Below, one piece after another: positions 22,431 through 36,167 of a DNA stretch of 64,000 nt (positions are counted from its first letter, which is position 1; each line of letters starts with the position of its first letter). Both the position numbers and the translations under genes were made by a program. This DNA comes from Mercurialis annua (Eukaryota; Streptophyta; Magnoliopsida; Malpighiales; Euphorbiaceae), in contig NC_065577.1 of NCBI RefSeq assembly GCF_937616625.2, positions 18,427,501 through 18,491,500 of the forward strand. The letters are read 5' to 3'. The notes below the pieces were generated by a model. It saw only the letters and a program-made list of their open reading frames with translations, searched no databases and had not been told where the DNA came from.

Positions 22431-25400
22431 AAAATCGTCCTCGATTTTAAACACAAACACAACGAGCACCTAATTCTGCTTCTAACAATTAGGTGCTCCA
22501 ACTAATACTTGTTCAACGCAACGAGAAATAACAATAATTATTCAACTGAGAGTCATAATTACTCTATACCGGAGTGGCTTCCAAAACCAGCTTGAAACTC
22601 ATCTATTATAAAATTATCAATATCAAATATAAGGTCAAGCACTAAGCTCGACTACAGTTCTTACAACTCCAAATCCTATCATCAGAACAGGAATACTGAA
22701 AAACACAAGCTGATAAATTCTTGCGTTCTACAACATTTAATTACTTCCACTTATTACATCTCGATATCAAAATAATCGATAACACAATCAACTTCACAGA
22801 TTATAAAACACAAAACTTATATCATTATTCAAAGGAAAACGTGCACTTAATTCTTGATAACTTAATATCCATGTTAGTATAAACAATCTCAATCATAATG
22901 ATTCCTCCAATCATTTAGAACATAACGCCCCAACTAAACTGACATTGACTTCATCTCACAACTTCAAAAAAAAAAAAAAAAAAAAAATTGCCTCTCACAC
23001 CAAGGGTTCAACAACTGACCCAAACGATATCCAAACATTACGATGATACCATCAATTAACAAAATCGATCAACCAATCATGGTTGTCGTAGCCTATTAAC
23101 CGCGATCCTCGATACTCGAACTAGCTAACTCATAAATTCAAATTAAGTTCACCAAATTATTTCATCAATTTACTATCGCCTCGTATACAACGAGTGATCA
23201 CTACGATCAATACATCACGACCAAATTTTTAGTTATGCTCAAAACCAACCCCTGGGGGTATAAAATGTTTACAAATCATTTTATATTCAAAATTTTCCAC
23301 CTCTTTAAAAGACTCTACGTCTTACACGTCATTTTGCATTCAAACTCGAAATATCTTTACCGTTGAAAAACTATTAGTTTTGTAAACCCATGAAAATTTT
23401 CAAAATATCCACAATTTGAATCCGAATTTTTGCCTTACTTTTCAATACGTTTGTAAATTTATAAAATAGTTCAATTGACAAAATTTATGTTCTCTTTAAA
23501 CCACACTTACTACAATCAATTTATCCCCTTTTCGAAAATACATAAACCGTGGAGAAATCTTTCATATTGAAAATACACATTAATTTTTCAAAACATTAAA
23601 ATTTTATTGTCACTTACAAATCTTAATTTCTAAATAAAATCACGATTTGAAGAAATCGTTAAGCCCACAAAATTATTGTTCCTTTTCTATCCAATTTGAT
23701 AAAATTCCTTCCTTTTCTCAAAAGGGTAAAATTTAACAACACAAATCTCTTTGTTTATGAAAATACTTTTATATCCATATACCCAAAGTACTTGGACAAA
23801 ATCTAATCTGAAAGATAAAGTCTCGTTAAAAACAAAAATATAGTGTATACACGCACATGGAGCATAACCAACATCCTTAATCCACAAATCCCTAAATCAC
23901 AAATTGGAAATTATCACGAACATTTTCTAATTTGAATCTAACCATACACCATACATGGCACAACTTTATCTTGAGTGCAACTGCAAAATTTATTCTTACT
24001 CTCTATAAAACACAAGATTTTGACAAAGCAGACAGATCCATTACAACATAATCATTCAAAGCATCCACCACCATCATCACATAGTATTTGTCTAGCTACC
24101 TTTCGGTAACCGTTTCAAATCATTTGAAATCCGATAACTTTATAAATACATTTATCAGAATGTGACTCGCGAGCTCATTTTAAAACATCTTTCTTAAAAT
24201 CACTTTATCGATAAAATCCATTTTACATAATTGTGCGCCAGGGTGATGACATCTCTCATCCCCAAAGAGTTGCATCCAACCCTAATTATTTCTATGCACG
24301 TGATGAATGTACTATTTTGCATGTATCATTTTTTTTATCTTTTATTTAGTGAACATACTCAATGCTCAATGCAATCCTATTCGTGGCATTCAAAATGCAT
24401 GTTCATGATATGTCTGGGTACAATTACGTGTTGAAAATATTTCAAATATATTTAACAATTCAACCTTTGAAATCAACTTCTCAATAAAATATTTGCTAGA
24501 CGTTAAACTCTGTGAGATGTGCACTCGATAACTTCAAAATATTTCTCAATTCCTTACTTGCAACCTAGCAACATTCGATGCTAAAAAAACGACTCAACCT
24601 AATAATTCTGTCACAACTCTTCTGCATAAATATCCAACTAACCTCAACCCTAATTGAAACTTATACCCAACGAACAATAACATATCACAACATTCCTACG
24701 AAACTTACCCCTAGTTCCCGCATCGAATCATCATACCTGATGAAAACCACCAGTGTATTAATACACCGATCTATCTTCTCGGATCAGAATATCCAATATC
24801 ATTTCTAGGATAATCAGAAATATTTAACCATTACAAAGAAATACTTCCCTCATCTTCCTCGATATCAAAACCCAAAGATTTTGATTCACAACGACAATAT
24901 AGCAAACCCAGCTTAATCCAAAGAAGAAACTAGATCAAAACAGGGTCTGAACAAAAGTTTGACTCACAATCAAACTAAACATCAAGGTATAAACCATAAC
25001 CGCGTGAAATAAATCGTCTCACGTGCTACTTCGCACGGAGAGACGAAACAAAACAATTTACTTACTCCAACATGTAAGCGAATTATACAACGCAAATCAA
25101 AACCAAAATATTACGATTTCTACAACCCATAAATCACGTACGTGTTGCCATTGAACACAATTTACTCAAACATACTTAAAAATAAATTGTGATATGACAC
25201 AACATATCCTTGAAATCTCATTACTAATTCACCATGTAATTATATCGTCATTTAATGGTATGCTTCAAAATTCTTTTTGAAATTAAAAGTCAAATACGAA
25301 AACTTTCAAATTTTATTGAGCCGCACGGTTAAAACAAAATCACAATTTGTAAAAGTCTCTTCTTATTAATCAGTTGCTTTAAAACGGATACCCAAGTATC

Positions 25401-26127
25401 TCAAAGCATAAAATCATCGAGTTAGCCGAGTCATTACAATTACCAGGCTCAACTCCTAAATTTGGGTGACCCAAGTCGAACCCAAAACAATTGTTTATAA
25501 AACGTATTCAAAATATTTGAAAAATCGGAAAAATATTTTTAATAAAATTTCCATCCTTTCAAAATTGAGAGCTCAACCTAACCCAACTGCTAAACGGCAA
25601 TCTAAAATCTCAAATGAGAAATCTTTAATCTCAAACATCTATTCCGTAAATCCCAAAAATTTAAAATGCTGTCGTACTACAACATGATAAATAACTACAA
25701 CGTTAATTTCTTAAAACAATGGCTCATCTCATAAAATATCATTTTGAAATCATTGCTTGTTAACACCAGACCAAACATAATATTTCAAAATACAAAAATT
25801 TATTTTTACTGGTAATTCAACCAAAAATCAAACTTGTTAAGAATTTAAAATCAAATTTCTCTTATGATTTTGTGTCGAAACACAAATCAGATAAAACAAT
25901 ATTCTAATGAAAATCTTTAAAACAACATGTGGTCAAACAATGCATTACTATTGAAACACGTTTTAAGGTTTAACCCAAAATCTCTTTAATTAAAAAACAA
26001 GACTAACGCCCAACATATGATCACATTTAAAATCAACAATCGAGGATAAAGTCAAGATGTACTTGATTAATAAGGCAAAAGCAGTTCAACACATCATGTA
26101 AAATAATCGTAACCATTCCATATATTC
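22431..26127 (-). other. Non-coding interior of the non-autonomous element
   Basis: About 3.7 kb of AT-rich sequence without a long frame or recognisable gag-pol trace in either strand. It holds a poly-A run of about 20 (22966-22987), a conserved island with a stem-loop (24225-24435), and at 25418-25483 a relative of a box also found in the LTRs. Frames of 60-76 codons at 24578 and 25466 have no support. Confidence 0.7.
24225..24435 (-). ncRNA. Conserved non-coding island with stem-loop (non-autonomous element)
   Basis: In sense (minus strand) it runs from CGTAATTGTACCCAGACATA to TTTGGGGATGAGAGATGTC, ending in a stem-loop at 24263-24241 formed by GGGGATGA and TCATCACCC. A homologous island is at 62700-62905 and a shorter relative at 31160-31312. 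Structured RNA is an inference from conservation in elements that have lost pol. Confidence 0.45.
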
Positions 26128-26501
26128 TAAATCGTATCAGGCTTAAATGCCAAAATTTACCAAACAACATCATACCCAAGTATGAGTTTAGAAAACATCA
26201 TCAATAAAAGATTTCCCGAGAAATCAGAAGCAATTAAAATCACCCAAGTAAAATAAAGTCAACACGATAAGACACAGCAAGTAACATCCAAGTGAAATTA
26301 ATTGTCAGACATAGCATCAATACCAAATAAAGACTGACAGACATCACCTATAAGATGTAGGCTGAAAGTTTGAAAACAAATGATGACGTTTTAAAAGACA
26401 AGACACGAATCCTAATTCCGCAGTAGTTCATATGACACGACATCACTTATCATGCCAAAAACACATAACATCATGCATAAGGCCTTGGTTTGAAACCAAA
26501 T
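26128..26501 (-). promoter_or_regulatory. Conserved 5' leader of the non-autonomous element
   Basis: In sense it carries AACTACTGCGGAATTAGGATT, AAAACGTCATC and CACTTGGGTGAT-like motifs that recur in the leaders of the chromovirus (44205-44528) and the element at 60736. The primer-proximal TTGGTTTCAAACCAA can fold into a hairpin. A packaging or dimerisation role is inferred. Confidence 0.55.
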
Positions 26502-26513
26502 GCTCTGATACCA
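26502..26513 (-). other. Primer binding site of the non-autonomous element
   Basis: On the minus strand TGGTATCAGAGC follows the 5' LTR after a 4-base spacer AACT; initiator tRNA-Met type. Confidence 0.92.
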
Positions 26514-26517
26514 AGTT

Positions 26518-29500
26518 TGTCACGACCCATTTTCATGAATCGCGACCGGCGCTAGGGTATGGGTAAAGTAGTACCAAAACCCGTAGCTAGCCTTTCAATT
26601 AACATACAAACACATAAACCTGCAGAAATCCAAAGCTCGGGGGCAACCGAGACTTCAGCCTAAATCTAGCAGTTATAATATTCAACAGTTAATATAACAT
26701 ACTTATTCAATTCCGAGACTAAAATAGATTCATCATAAACCAATGTAACAATATAGCATGCCAAAGCAATATAACTAGTCGAACCAATTCGACAAAATAA
26801 ATAATAATAATAATAAAGACGTCTAGTTACTACTGCGGTCTAAGAATAAAACAGTTTCACAGTTGTACTAAAATAAATGGAACCTCCGAGGAAAAGTAAA
26901 TGCGGAGATCACCAGACTCTCTCAGATCATAACCCTAGGGAAAATTTGGAAAACAACGGGGTCAGATATACTGAGATGAGTTCATACCACTATTTACATT
27001 TATTAAGTGGAAAACCTTTAAAACGTTTAAAACATTTAATAACAATATTACGGATAATAGTTGGAACCCTAATCCACAATTCTAAATAATAAATATAATC
27101 CAATAGGTCTGGTCCCGAGAGCTGAGCTACACCGAGTTACAACTGACCACACTTATGCCAGAGTCCCGAGAGCTGAGCTACACCGAGTTACTCTACCTGG
27201 TCCCGAGAGCTGTGCTCACACCGAGTTACCACATTTCCATATATACCTTACCCAGATCAATACCGGTGCGCACGCAGTCCTAATGATGCCCATTAGGTAG
27301 CATGTTCCAATTAGAAGCCATAATATAAAAATAGTTCGAAATATACGTACATTATATATTTAATATTAAAATAACAATTTACTTAATAAAGCGGTAAATA
27401 GTAAATACAAACTCACTGCTTGCTAATCCACGTGAAAAACCGGCAAGCAACTAATCCTGGTTCGCCTCTGAAGCACGAACAGTAGACGGGTCTAGACAAA
27501 TAAAATAATTATTAAAAACAGACCCTAACTCTAGAGAGTACTAGACACCACATAGGACTAGCACAAATAACATGTCGGAATAAACAATCCAAAGCACACA
27601 CAAATAATACCCATTAGGTAATAAAGCCTAATTAATATAAGTCTATTGAGTTCCCGCTTAAAAATTCAATGTATAAATATTATTTAATAATTTTAAATAA
27701 TAAATAATTTCCAAATAGTGGGTTAACCGAGTTATCATTAACTACTAAGCTAACCTCACTTGTCGGGTGACCCAAGTCTAACCCGACTCAAAACGTTTAT
27801 CAAATATAAACCTGAGTTTATATTTATAAAATAATTCGATAAAATAATAATCCATTTTTAAAAGCAGAAATCAATAACTTAAATTTCAAGTAACTCAAGT
27901 TACAACCCAAAAATCTAACCATTTTAAGTTTATAAAAGTTTAGGGATTAAACTGTACTTTATCCAATTTGATATTCGAAATCAAATTAATTTCTCGTTCT
28001 CAATTTACTAATTTAATATTTCAAACACAAGTCCAAAAGTTATCTAAAAGATAACTTAACTAAATTAAGTTATAACAATGTTCAAGGACTAAATTGAAAT
28101 TTACCCCATTTGGTCCGCTAAGCCAAAATCCCAAAATATTAATTTAATAATAATAATAATTATTAATTTAATTACAAATAATTCAAATATTATTTTTAGA
28201 ATTTAAAAGTAATATTATCAAATTGGCAAACTCTCAATTTCAATTGAAATCCCACAATAGAAATTTAAAGTCATTTAAATATAATAAGATTAGTATAAAT
28301 TTCAAATCTAAAATAATAATGCTTAAGTAATTTAAAATCATAATTGATAATTGAGTTGCCAATTTAAAGGCCGGGACCAATTCCGTAGTTTAAATCAAAA
28401 TTAATTTTAAAAGCAACAATTAATAACTTAAGGAATTAAAAGATTTTAGGCAAAACAATTCAAGGGCTAGGAAGGGCCTTTAGCCAAAACAAAACCCAAA
28501 GAGCCAAATACACAACGACATATCATCGTCTCATTCAACATGACAAACCCAATTATACAAACATTAAACAAAACTAACAGAGTTACGAAATCAAGGACTG
28601 AAACTCATGCTAACCAAATCAAGCTTTCAGAAACTCATCAATTCATTATCATACCATAATGAATCAAGAATAATAATCAAGAACAACATAGTGTCAACAT
28701 TATATGACACCAACCTAGAGTTCCTCCTTGAGAAAATAAGAACGATGAATCAAAATCTGGGAAAAATGGAACATCATCAAACTTAGTTTAAACACATGAC
28801 AACTAACATACCCAAAGTCTTAATATTATCAAACTAATCAAATTAAAGCAAAGGAATCGAACGAAACTTGGCAGCCGCAAAAGGAATAGAACAGAGGCAG
28901 AAAAATATCAAAGAATGATAAGACGGCGGCGACTAATACGGGATTGTTAGCGTACCGTGTTGCGAAATTAAAGTGTAAAATCGTAGAGAATTGAGTCTAC
29001 AATCTCTGGGATTAAACGGTTCTGATTTCGATCTAGAAATAAAAGAGAACGATCCAAATTACGGAGGTATCGATTTATAAGCCAAAGCTTAAATTTAAAA
29101 GATGAAAACTTACGATGAACACCAAAGTTTGAGGGCGGTGGCAACGTTATTTTCCATGGATTCTTGAGAGAATTTTGACGGCTAAGTTTTGAATAGATGA
29201 GTACTGAATGAGATTAGGTTTTGAATCGATATAAATAGGGTGAACGTAAATAACAGGTGCAGCTACTGGTTTCAGATGGTTCTTAAATTGAAACTTAAAA
29301 GGACAAGATGATGGGCTTGCTATGTTAATAAGGACATGGGCTTAATTATGTTTTAAAGAAAAAGGATGGAACACGTGAATGCATGGAATTATGCATGATC
29401 ATATTTCATTTTAAATTCTCTTTTCCTTTTGTTTTTTTTCTTTTAAGATTTAATAATACCAGCCCAATATAAATCGAATCACGACCGAATCAACGAGCGA

Positions 29501-29634
29501 TTCCAATTAAATTAAATTAAAATATTTAATAAAAATAATAATAAATTACATAAAGTTTGACGGAATGCAAAAATAAAATAAAATAAACTTTAAAATAATT
29601 TAAAAATAATGAAAGAAAAATACGGGGTGTTACA
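26518..29634 (-). repeat. 5' LTR of the non-autonomous element (3117 bp)
   Basis: Plus-strand ends TGTCACGACCC and GTGTTACA. Uninterrupted copy; it shows the empty site TTTAAAGAA near 29355. The conserved box is at 27720-27789 and the motif complementary to the leader at 26829-26838. A 70-codon frame present in both LTRs (16912, 26877) is not considered a gene. Confidence 0.93.
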
Positions 29635-29680
29635 AAGGGGCTCAGATGGTCAGTGACATTAGGAATTGTTTCTTTTCAGC

Positions 29681-30523
29681 ATGTCTGGGCAAAATGGAGC
29701 TCAGCTACATGCTGCAGAGAAACAGGAGGAAGCGCCTCCTATATATCAGAATGGATTTCATAACGAAGTAGGCAGACCATCTGGAATCCACCAGAATGGA
29801 TTCCACATAGATATTGGGAGATTGCCTGAGATATATTAGAATTGTTTCATGTCAGTATCAGAAATTGATAGTTCTTCTAGGGTTAGAGGTAGAACTCACT
29901 CGCTTGAAATGGAACACAGTGAGGAAAGTGAGGAAGATCCCGAGGAAAATCCAGAGGAGGATCTAGAGGAAGAATGAGAAGAAGTTCCTCAAGAGGAGGA
30001 CTTTAAAGAAGAAAAGTTATCAGATGAGTCAGATGTCGAGGAATATCAGAGTGAACATTTCTAATCCAATGTGCGGAGATACTGCAATTTGCGAGAGGAT
30101 ACAGAGATAGCTAAAGGTCAGGGACATGTGATTTTGAATCAGGTTAGGAGGCAGATGCGCTCCTTCTCTAGGGGAATGCTACCAGTGGAATTGTATTCCA
30201 TTGACTGTTTATGTATGATCGAAGTAATTCCAGATCTTGATGAAGATAATGAGACAATCAACCGTAGTTATGTGAAGGGATTAGGACCAGAGTTTGATGA
30301 GCTATATGAGCATGTTCACGAGCATTTTGGGACGCTCACTATAATGGCTCGTAGGATCAAGGCTGACCGCGAGTGGGATGGCAATCCTGTTCAACCCTAC
30401 TTTTTCAGACGTGCGTTCTACCCAGATTATATTAGTCGATCCTCTGGTATTAGGACTAACCCCCACTCGTGCATAGAGACGGAGGCAACTCCAGTAGAAG
30501 AGTTAGGGAGGCGTAGCTATTAG
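29681..30523 (+). pseudogene. Decayed gag of the outer element
   Basis: Reading from ATG 29681 (MSGQNGAQ) the frame hits a stop at about 29839, another in a Glu-rich stretch near 29978 and another at 30063. A 150-codon remnant at 30071-30523 has NRSYVKGLGPEF followed by LTIMARRIKADREW, matching the layout of [11 protein letters not shown] and [10 protein letters not shown] in the gag of the intact chromovirus. The Glu-rich stretch is not found there. No zinc knuckle or pol follows. I read it as a gag remnant, not a working gene. Confidence 0.65.
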
Positions 30524-33500
30524 GAAACCTAGTGCCCATATTAGACAACCCCGGTATCAAATGATTAATATGCTTTGTGTAATTGTGTTTACGTGTTGCA
30601 TTATTGTGTATATATGCTGCATTGCATAACAAAGCATAGCAATTAAGGATATGCCTATAGGATAATACCTTCGGTAGTAAGAACCGATAGGAAGCGCTGT
30701 TGTTAAACACGCGACTAATAAAAAAAAAAATAACAAGCATACGAACATAATTTACAAAAGCAATAACATAATAAACACCATATAATACATTTATCGTGAA
30801 CGTAATTCCTGTATTACGTTCTAGAAGTTGTGAAGAAAGAGATGGGATACCAATAGGGAATCGATGTGAAACATCGGTACCTGCGTTTGTATAGGACATG
30901 GTACAGAGTGCTAAAGAAGTGGTTGTGGTGAGTACAGCAGTAGAAAATGTTGAATTAAATTAAGTTATCGGAGATATGGAGAAAGAATTGATGTGATAGG
31001 AGAATAGTCAGAAAAATGACAGAAGGTGACAGCAATACAAAAATTTAAAATGTACCCAATATTAATAGAGAAAGCCGTTAATAGTCGCAGAGTGTACAAT
31101 CTGGAGTAAACTTATGTTTTATGAAAAGTATGAAGAATTTTTAAGATTTTTCAAAGTACGATTGTGCTCAGACATCGCATATGACATTGCATAATCACGA
31201 TAGGAATGCATAAGAAAATGATTTTCGAAATATAGATCATGCATCATATCTTTACAATGATAAAGAAAAATGCGATTTCGAGCAACTCTTTGGTGATGAG
31301 AGGTGTCATCACTCTGAGCTACAATTGTACTAATGATTTCAAACGCTTTATGAAAAGTGATTTAAAAGAGCTGGCCAGCCAAAGAATGTTTTGAAATCTT
31401 TTGTTAGTAAGTGAACTCAGATGTGAAACTCTGCGACGGATAATAAAATGTTCTTAGTAAATAAGAATAAAATTTAAAAGCAAATCCCAATAACAGAATA
31501 AAGCCCTGTTAATGATAATTGTAATAAAGCTAGTAAAGCTAAAGGAGAATGTGAATAAGGAGTTATCGCCAGAGTGTATACGCAGTTAAGCTACGATACG
31601 CTGGCAATATCTAAAGATACAGTATTTATCCTTATGACAAAATAAAGGATGAAATGACAGAGAGTCATATTAAACGAAAGAAATACAACGAAAACGCAAG
31701 AATGAAGAATATAATGAATATCATTATGTTGAGATAAATAATACTGCGATCGAGAGTCATATCGGAGGAAAGAAATTAAAAGTATAAAAGACAATAATAT
31801 GAATGATGAACATCAAGTGATATTTTAAGGATATATAACCTTATTAATATCAGTGTTTGAAGATACAGAAGTAGAAGGAGAAGGAATACGAAACGACGAA
31901 AAAGATAATCTTATAAGACGTGAAAGTTTGAAATTAGATGGATCAAAAGATAAGTGATGCTAATTAACTGATATTAGGTGAAGTCGCTAATATCAGCATT
32001 AAGAGTTATAAGTTGTGTTAGCAGAAAAGAGAAGAATTAAGTTATGAAACTTTAGTATAAGGAGAAAAGCACACGTATAGGTATACATGTCAGTATATAT
32101 AAGAATAATGGATAAGATGAAAGAAAGTATAATGAAGGGACTCATATACCCTTAAGATTTAGTAAGATGAATAGAGAAGTGGAAAGTTCTAGAGATACGT
32201 CAGAAAGATTATCAGAGTGGAACAGCATTAATGGAGCTATTATAAATAAAGGAAGAACGTAATGAATACAGTAATTAAAGGACAAGATGATACTTCATTA
32301 CTATTGGACCGATAGGAGTGAATTGTATCTAAGAAACCACGGTATCATATTAGTACAGAGAAAGTAAGTTGTTTAAAAGATAATTAGAATCTTGACATAA
32401 ATGCTGAAAAAGCATAAGGTGTATAGGACGACAATTCGGAACTATTCCCTAATTTTGGGAGTTACAAAGTCAATTACAATCTAAAATGTTAAGAATAGTC
32501 GGAAAACACTTCAAGAAGGAGATGAAGGACAGAATAAGATAAGCTGAGGAACGGTTATAGTCAATATTAAGATAGTATATTAACGAGCAAAAGTAAAGTC
32601 GTAGAGTTAATTGAGAATAAGAAACTGAAGTGTAAGATAAAAGAGAAAGTTGTTTATACAGTAAGGAAGAATAACGATAAAGAAAGTAAATAAGTTATTA
32701 AGGATTTACTGAAATTGTTAAAGATTAAAGGTAAAGATGAAGTTAAGCGAAGGCTAACTAACGACAAGGATTCTTGAAATAGTTAAATGTTAAAGAAATA
32801 TATAAGATTCTTACGAGATCATCATGAAAAAGGAATGGTAACGCAAAGGTAAGATAGATTTGACTGGAAAGTCAATAAAAGACTCGAGACGTACCTCAAA
32901 AGGGTAATGAGAGGGAAGTGAAAAGGATAAGAATACGAATAGTATTAGTAATAAGGGCAACTGTACAAGCTATATAACCGAAAGTAACGTGAAAGGAAAC
33001 GTTTAAGACAATGGTAAAGGATGAAGGATCACGACCAACAGAACGACGTGAAGTTCACGATAATTTAAAAAGAGCAAGGGAAAAAGAGATTGAAGATAGT
33101 AAAAGATGTAGTAGGCTCAACTACGTTAAGAAACAAGTGAATGTGTTAGACTTGGAGCAAGATGAAAGAGATTGGTAGATTAGGAACGAAGTGCCAGATA
33201 ATGATAAAAAGGAGTAAGAAATGACGAGGACCCGCTAGGAAAGAAAAGCGACAACTACAGACGATAGTAAAGATCATAACCGTAAATTATGATTACAAGA
33301 GAAAATACTCATAGGGAGTATGAATAAGGTAAGTACATCATTAAAGATGTAACTGACACGTCGTGACTAGTCACGTACGGAGGAGACAAGTAGCGACCCG
33401 ATAACGATTAAGAATGAAACAGTAGACTGGGAAAGTATCAAGTGAGGATTAATCGACGCTAATGAGGAACAGAAGAAAGATCACAATCAGTAATAAGTAT

Positions 33501-33640
33501 AAAGTTATAGCTGTGTATGGAAAGCTACGAGTTATGTAAAAGAAAAAGCTACAACTAAAACGTACTAATGAACACTGAAGAAAGTGTAAGGACAGTATAA
33601 GGTCTTAACAAGTTTTATGAAAATTTGAGGACGAATTTTT
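30524..33640 (+). other. Non-coding interior of the outer element
   Basis: About 3.1 kb of purine-rich sequence (many AAG and GAA) with no long frame on either strand. It replaces pol. One short island (31160-31312) is conserved with the other non-autonomous elements; otherwise I recognise nothing. Confidence 0.65.
31160..31312 (+). ncRNA. Conserved island with stem-loop (outer element)
   Basis: It begins ACGATTGTGCTCAGACAT and ends in GCAACTCTTTGGTGATGAG; GTGATGA and TCATCAC (31293-31312) form a 7-bp stem with a GAGGTG loop. The same motif and fold occur in two other elements of this window although the surrounding sequence has diverged. Confidence 0.45.
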
Positions 33641-33642
33641 AT

Positions 33643-33655
33643 AAGGGGGGAAGAA
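33643..33655 (+). other. Polypurine tract of the outer element
   Basis: AAGGGGGGAAGAA lies directly before the 3' LTR start TGTAATACCCC at 33656, preceded by GAGGACGAATTTTTAT, a motif also seen next to the tract of the chromovirus. Confidence 0.85.
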
Positions 33656-36167
33656 TGTAATACCCCAAAATATTTAATTAGCTAATTGGAGCACGTGTCC
33701 AGTTTTGATTCACCAGAGTGGCGATATCAGAAGAATTTCTGAAAAGATAAAGTAAATAAGTTTCAAGTAGGTCGGTTTTGGGAAATTAACTATGAGAAAA
33801 TTTAAGGTTATATTTCAATTCTAAATTTAGAATTAGAATTAAAAGGAAAAATGTCAAGAAAAGTCCAAAATAAAGTACATGGACCAAAGTGGTAATTTAG
33901 CCACTTTGTGTCGAAAATGGAAATTTTGGATTTTGACGGAAAAGTATTAATATCGAGCTTTGTATTATTTATCGGATATAAATAATACGTAAAGGTAATA
34001 ATTTAAGAAGTTATTGATTTAGTTATGGATTAAATTGAATAAAAGAAAAGTTTAAAGGATAAATGATAAGAAACAAAAAGAACAAGGACCAAAGTGGCAT
34101 TTTTGCCATGAAATATAAGAAGAAGAAGATATGAATCAGAGAAGAATCGAGAGAGTGAGGAAAATAACGCCAATCGATTACGTTTCGCCGCCGTTTCGCC
34201 GTCCGACGTCCGATTCGAGCAATTCAAGCGGCGATCTCTTCAGAATTGAAAGCCCTACCGTTTCCGAGCGTCAAATCAAGGTAAATATCTCGAGAATTGG
34301 TGCAAAAATCGGATTTTGTTGGCTGTTTTGAGTTTTATAATCTATTGGATTGAAATTGATGTTTTGGACGTTATTATAGCGTTTTTGAGGAAACGGGAGT
34401 ACGGGTTTTGTGTAGTGGAAAGGTTAGCACGTCGGGAAAGCCAAAAAAGCCCCGGAAAACGTCTTTCCGGGGGCTGTGCACGTGGTACACGACCGTGTAC
34501 CACGGGTGCACGAATGTGTACTAGAAGTACACGAACGTGCACCTAGCAAGGTCCACGAACGTGTACCTGAAGTACACGAACGTGCACTTTCATGGTGCAC
34601 GAACGTGTACTGGAAGTACACGAACGCGTACCCCTGAGGTGCACGAACGTGTACTTGGTTACACGATCGTGCACCCACCAAAATGCACGCCCGTGCACCC
34701 CGACTCGTATCCATGTGTATGTGATGAATATTTGATGTAGAAATTCAACGTTTTGAGTAATTTGACTCTAAAGGATGGATTTCGGACTTTGAGAATCATT
34801 AATCTTGAGATTAGCTCGACGTTTTAGATAACTAATAGTAATGGAAAACGTCAAGGACGTTAAGCGATTCTCAATTATGAGAAATGGTATTCGCGAAGTC
34901 GACTATACGATTAAAGTTATCGAATACGTAAATAAGTTTAAAATGAAATTAAACCCTAAAACTTAGAAGTATTATGTGAGTAAAATTACTAGTTTCACGT
35001 CTGACTATTAAACGATTTATCAGACGTGTCAGAGCAGAGAGGTTAGTAGACATGGGTTAGCGAGGGCATATCATTTCATCGACCACATTATTGATTGGAT
35101 TGCGGTCACTGTGAGTTGCACTTTACTTTCGTGTATTATATATATAAAGTCATTTTATATTGATATGTATACTGTTTTTACGCATCGCATGTTAGATGAT
35201 TTGATTAAATATTATATGTTTCTATCAAATGTATATACGAGAACTAGTATGCGATCCGAAGAAACTAGCTACCTATTGGGTGTCAATAGGCTGTGTGATC
35301 ACCAGTATCGAGTCAGTCTAGTATGTTTGCATTTGAGAAATGACTTGACACAGCTGGGAGCTGTTGATGAATATGAAATTTATGATTGGGTTATGATTTC
35401 GATACGAGAGTAAACTCGGCTACGGTGTAGCCTGGAAGTCCCCGTATCTAGTGGCTGGGCCACCAGCGAGTTGGACTCGCAATTGATATTTACGATTGGG
35501 TTAAATGACAATGATTATTCGAGAAATGTGTCGCATGCTAGGATATTAGTTTCGTACGGATCAAATACATGTTTATATGTTTTATATTAATATTTTCTTG
35601 AGATGCGATGCTATGTTTTTATATTAATACTGTTAGTAAATGACAACTCACTCAGTATTTTCCCAAATACTGACCCCTCACCTTTTGATGTCTTTCAGGT
35701 ACTTAGTATGTGGACCTAGCTAGAGGCCAATTTTGAAGTCCAGAAGTCAGTTGTATATGTTTAGTTTCTGACTTCTGTGAATGCTGCAGTAGTGGTCCCG
35801 CGTTGACAGAGTCGTAGTCTAGACAGCAGTACATTTTGATTGTACATAATACTTGCTGTCTTGTTTATATGTTTTGATAGGCTACGTGTTTTATGTTTCA
35901 TTCACGGCACCAGATGCCGGTGATATGTTGGATACACTAACTGATGGATATAGTACCGCGAGGCTAGTTCGTACAGGGTACGGTAACTAGAGCCCGGGAG
36001 GTTTTGAACAGTTAGTGTAAATATTGGTTTATGTGTTATATATGTATATTGGCTTCCGTTGTTTACTGTTGTTTGTTTATTATTTGCGAAAAATTAATAG
36101 TGATTTAAGGCTTGCTACGGGTTCCGGAGCTACCACTCCCGTTCCCTAGCGCCGGTTGCGGCTCAAT
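33656..36167 (+). repeat. 3' LTR of the outer element, main part
   Basis: Near-identical to 13611-16122. It is cut after TCAAT at 36163-36167 by the chromovirus and resumes at 47498 for the last 21 bp (TCAATATTTTGGGTCGTGACA counted from the duplicated TCAAT). It contains the palindrome cluster (34476-34700) and the TGCTGCAGTAGT motif (35782-35793). Confidence 0.92.

Larger units (their letters stand above)
16553..29634 (-). mobile_element. Non-autonomous LTR retrotransposon (LARD-like), minus strand
   Basis: Flanked by AAGGG (16548-16552, 29635-29639) and inserted in the leader of the outer element. Two LTRs of 3117 bp (the left one expanded by a Mutator-like insertion) enclose 4.1 kb. Read on the minus strand the order is 5' LTR 26518-29634, primer site, leader, non-coding interior, polypurine tract, 3' LTR. 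I find no gag or pol. Its leader and R-U5 match those of the intact chromovirus at 36168, so that family is a candidate source of proteins. Roughly 20 LTR differences by eye, about 0.7%. Confidence 0.9.

Noticed and set aside
16553..29634. Possible decayed pol in the interior of the non-autonomous element
   Set aside because: I looked for the reverse transcriptase and integrase motifs on both strands and found none, so I call the interior non-coding rather than a decayed pol.
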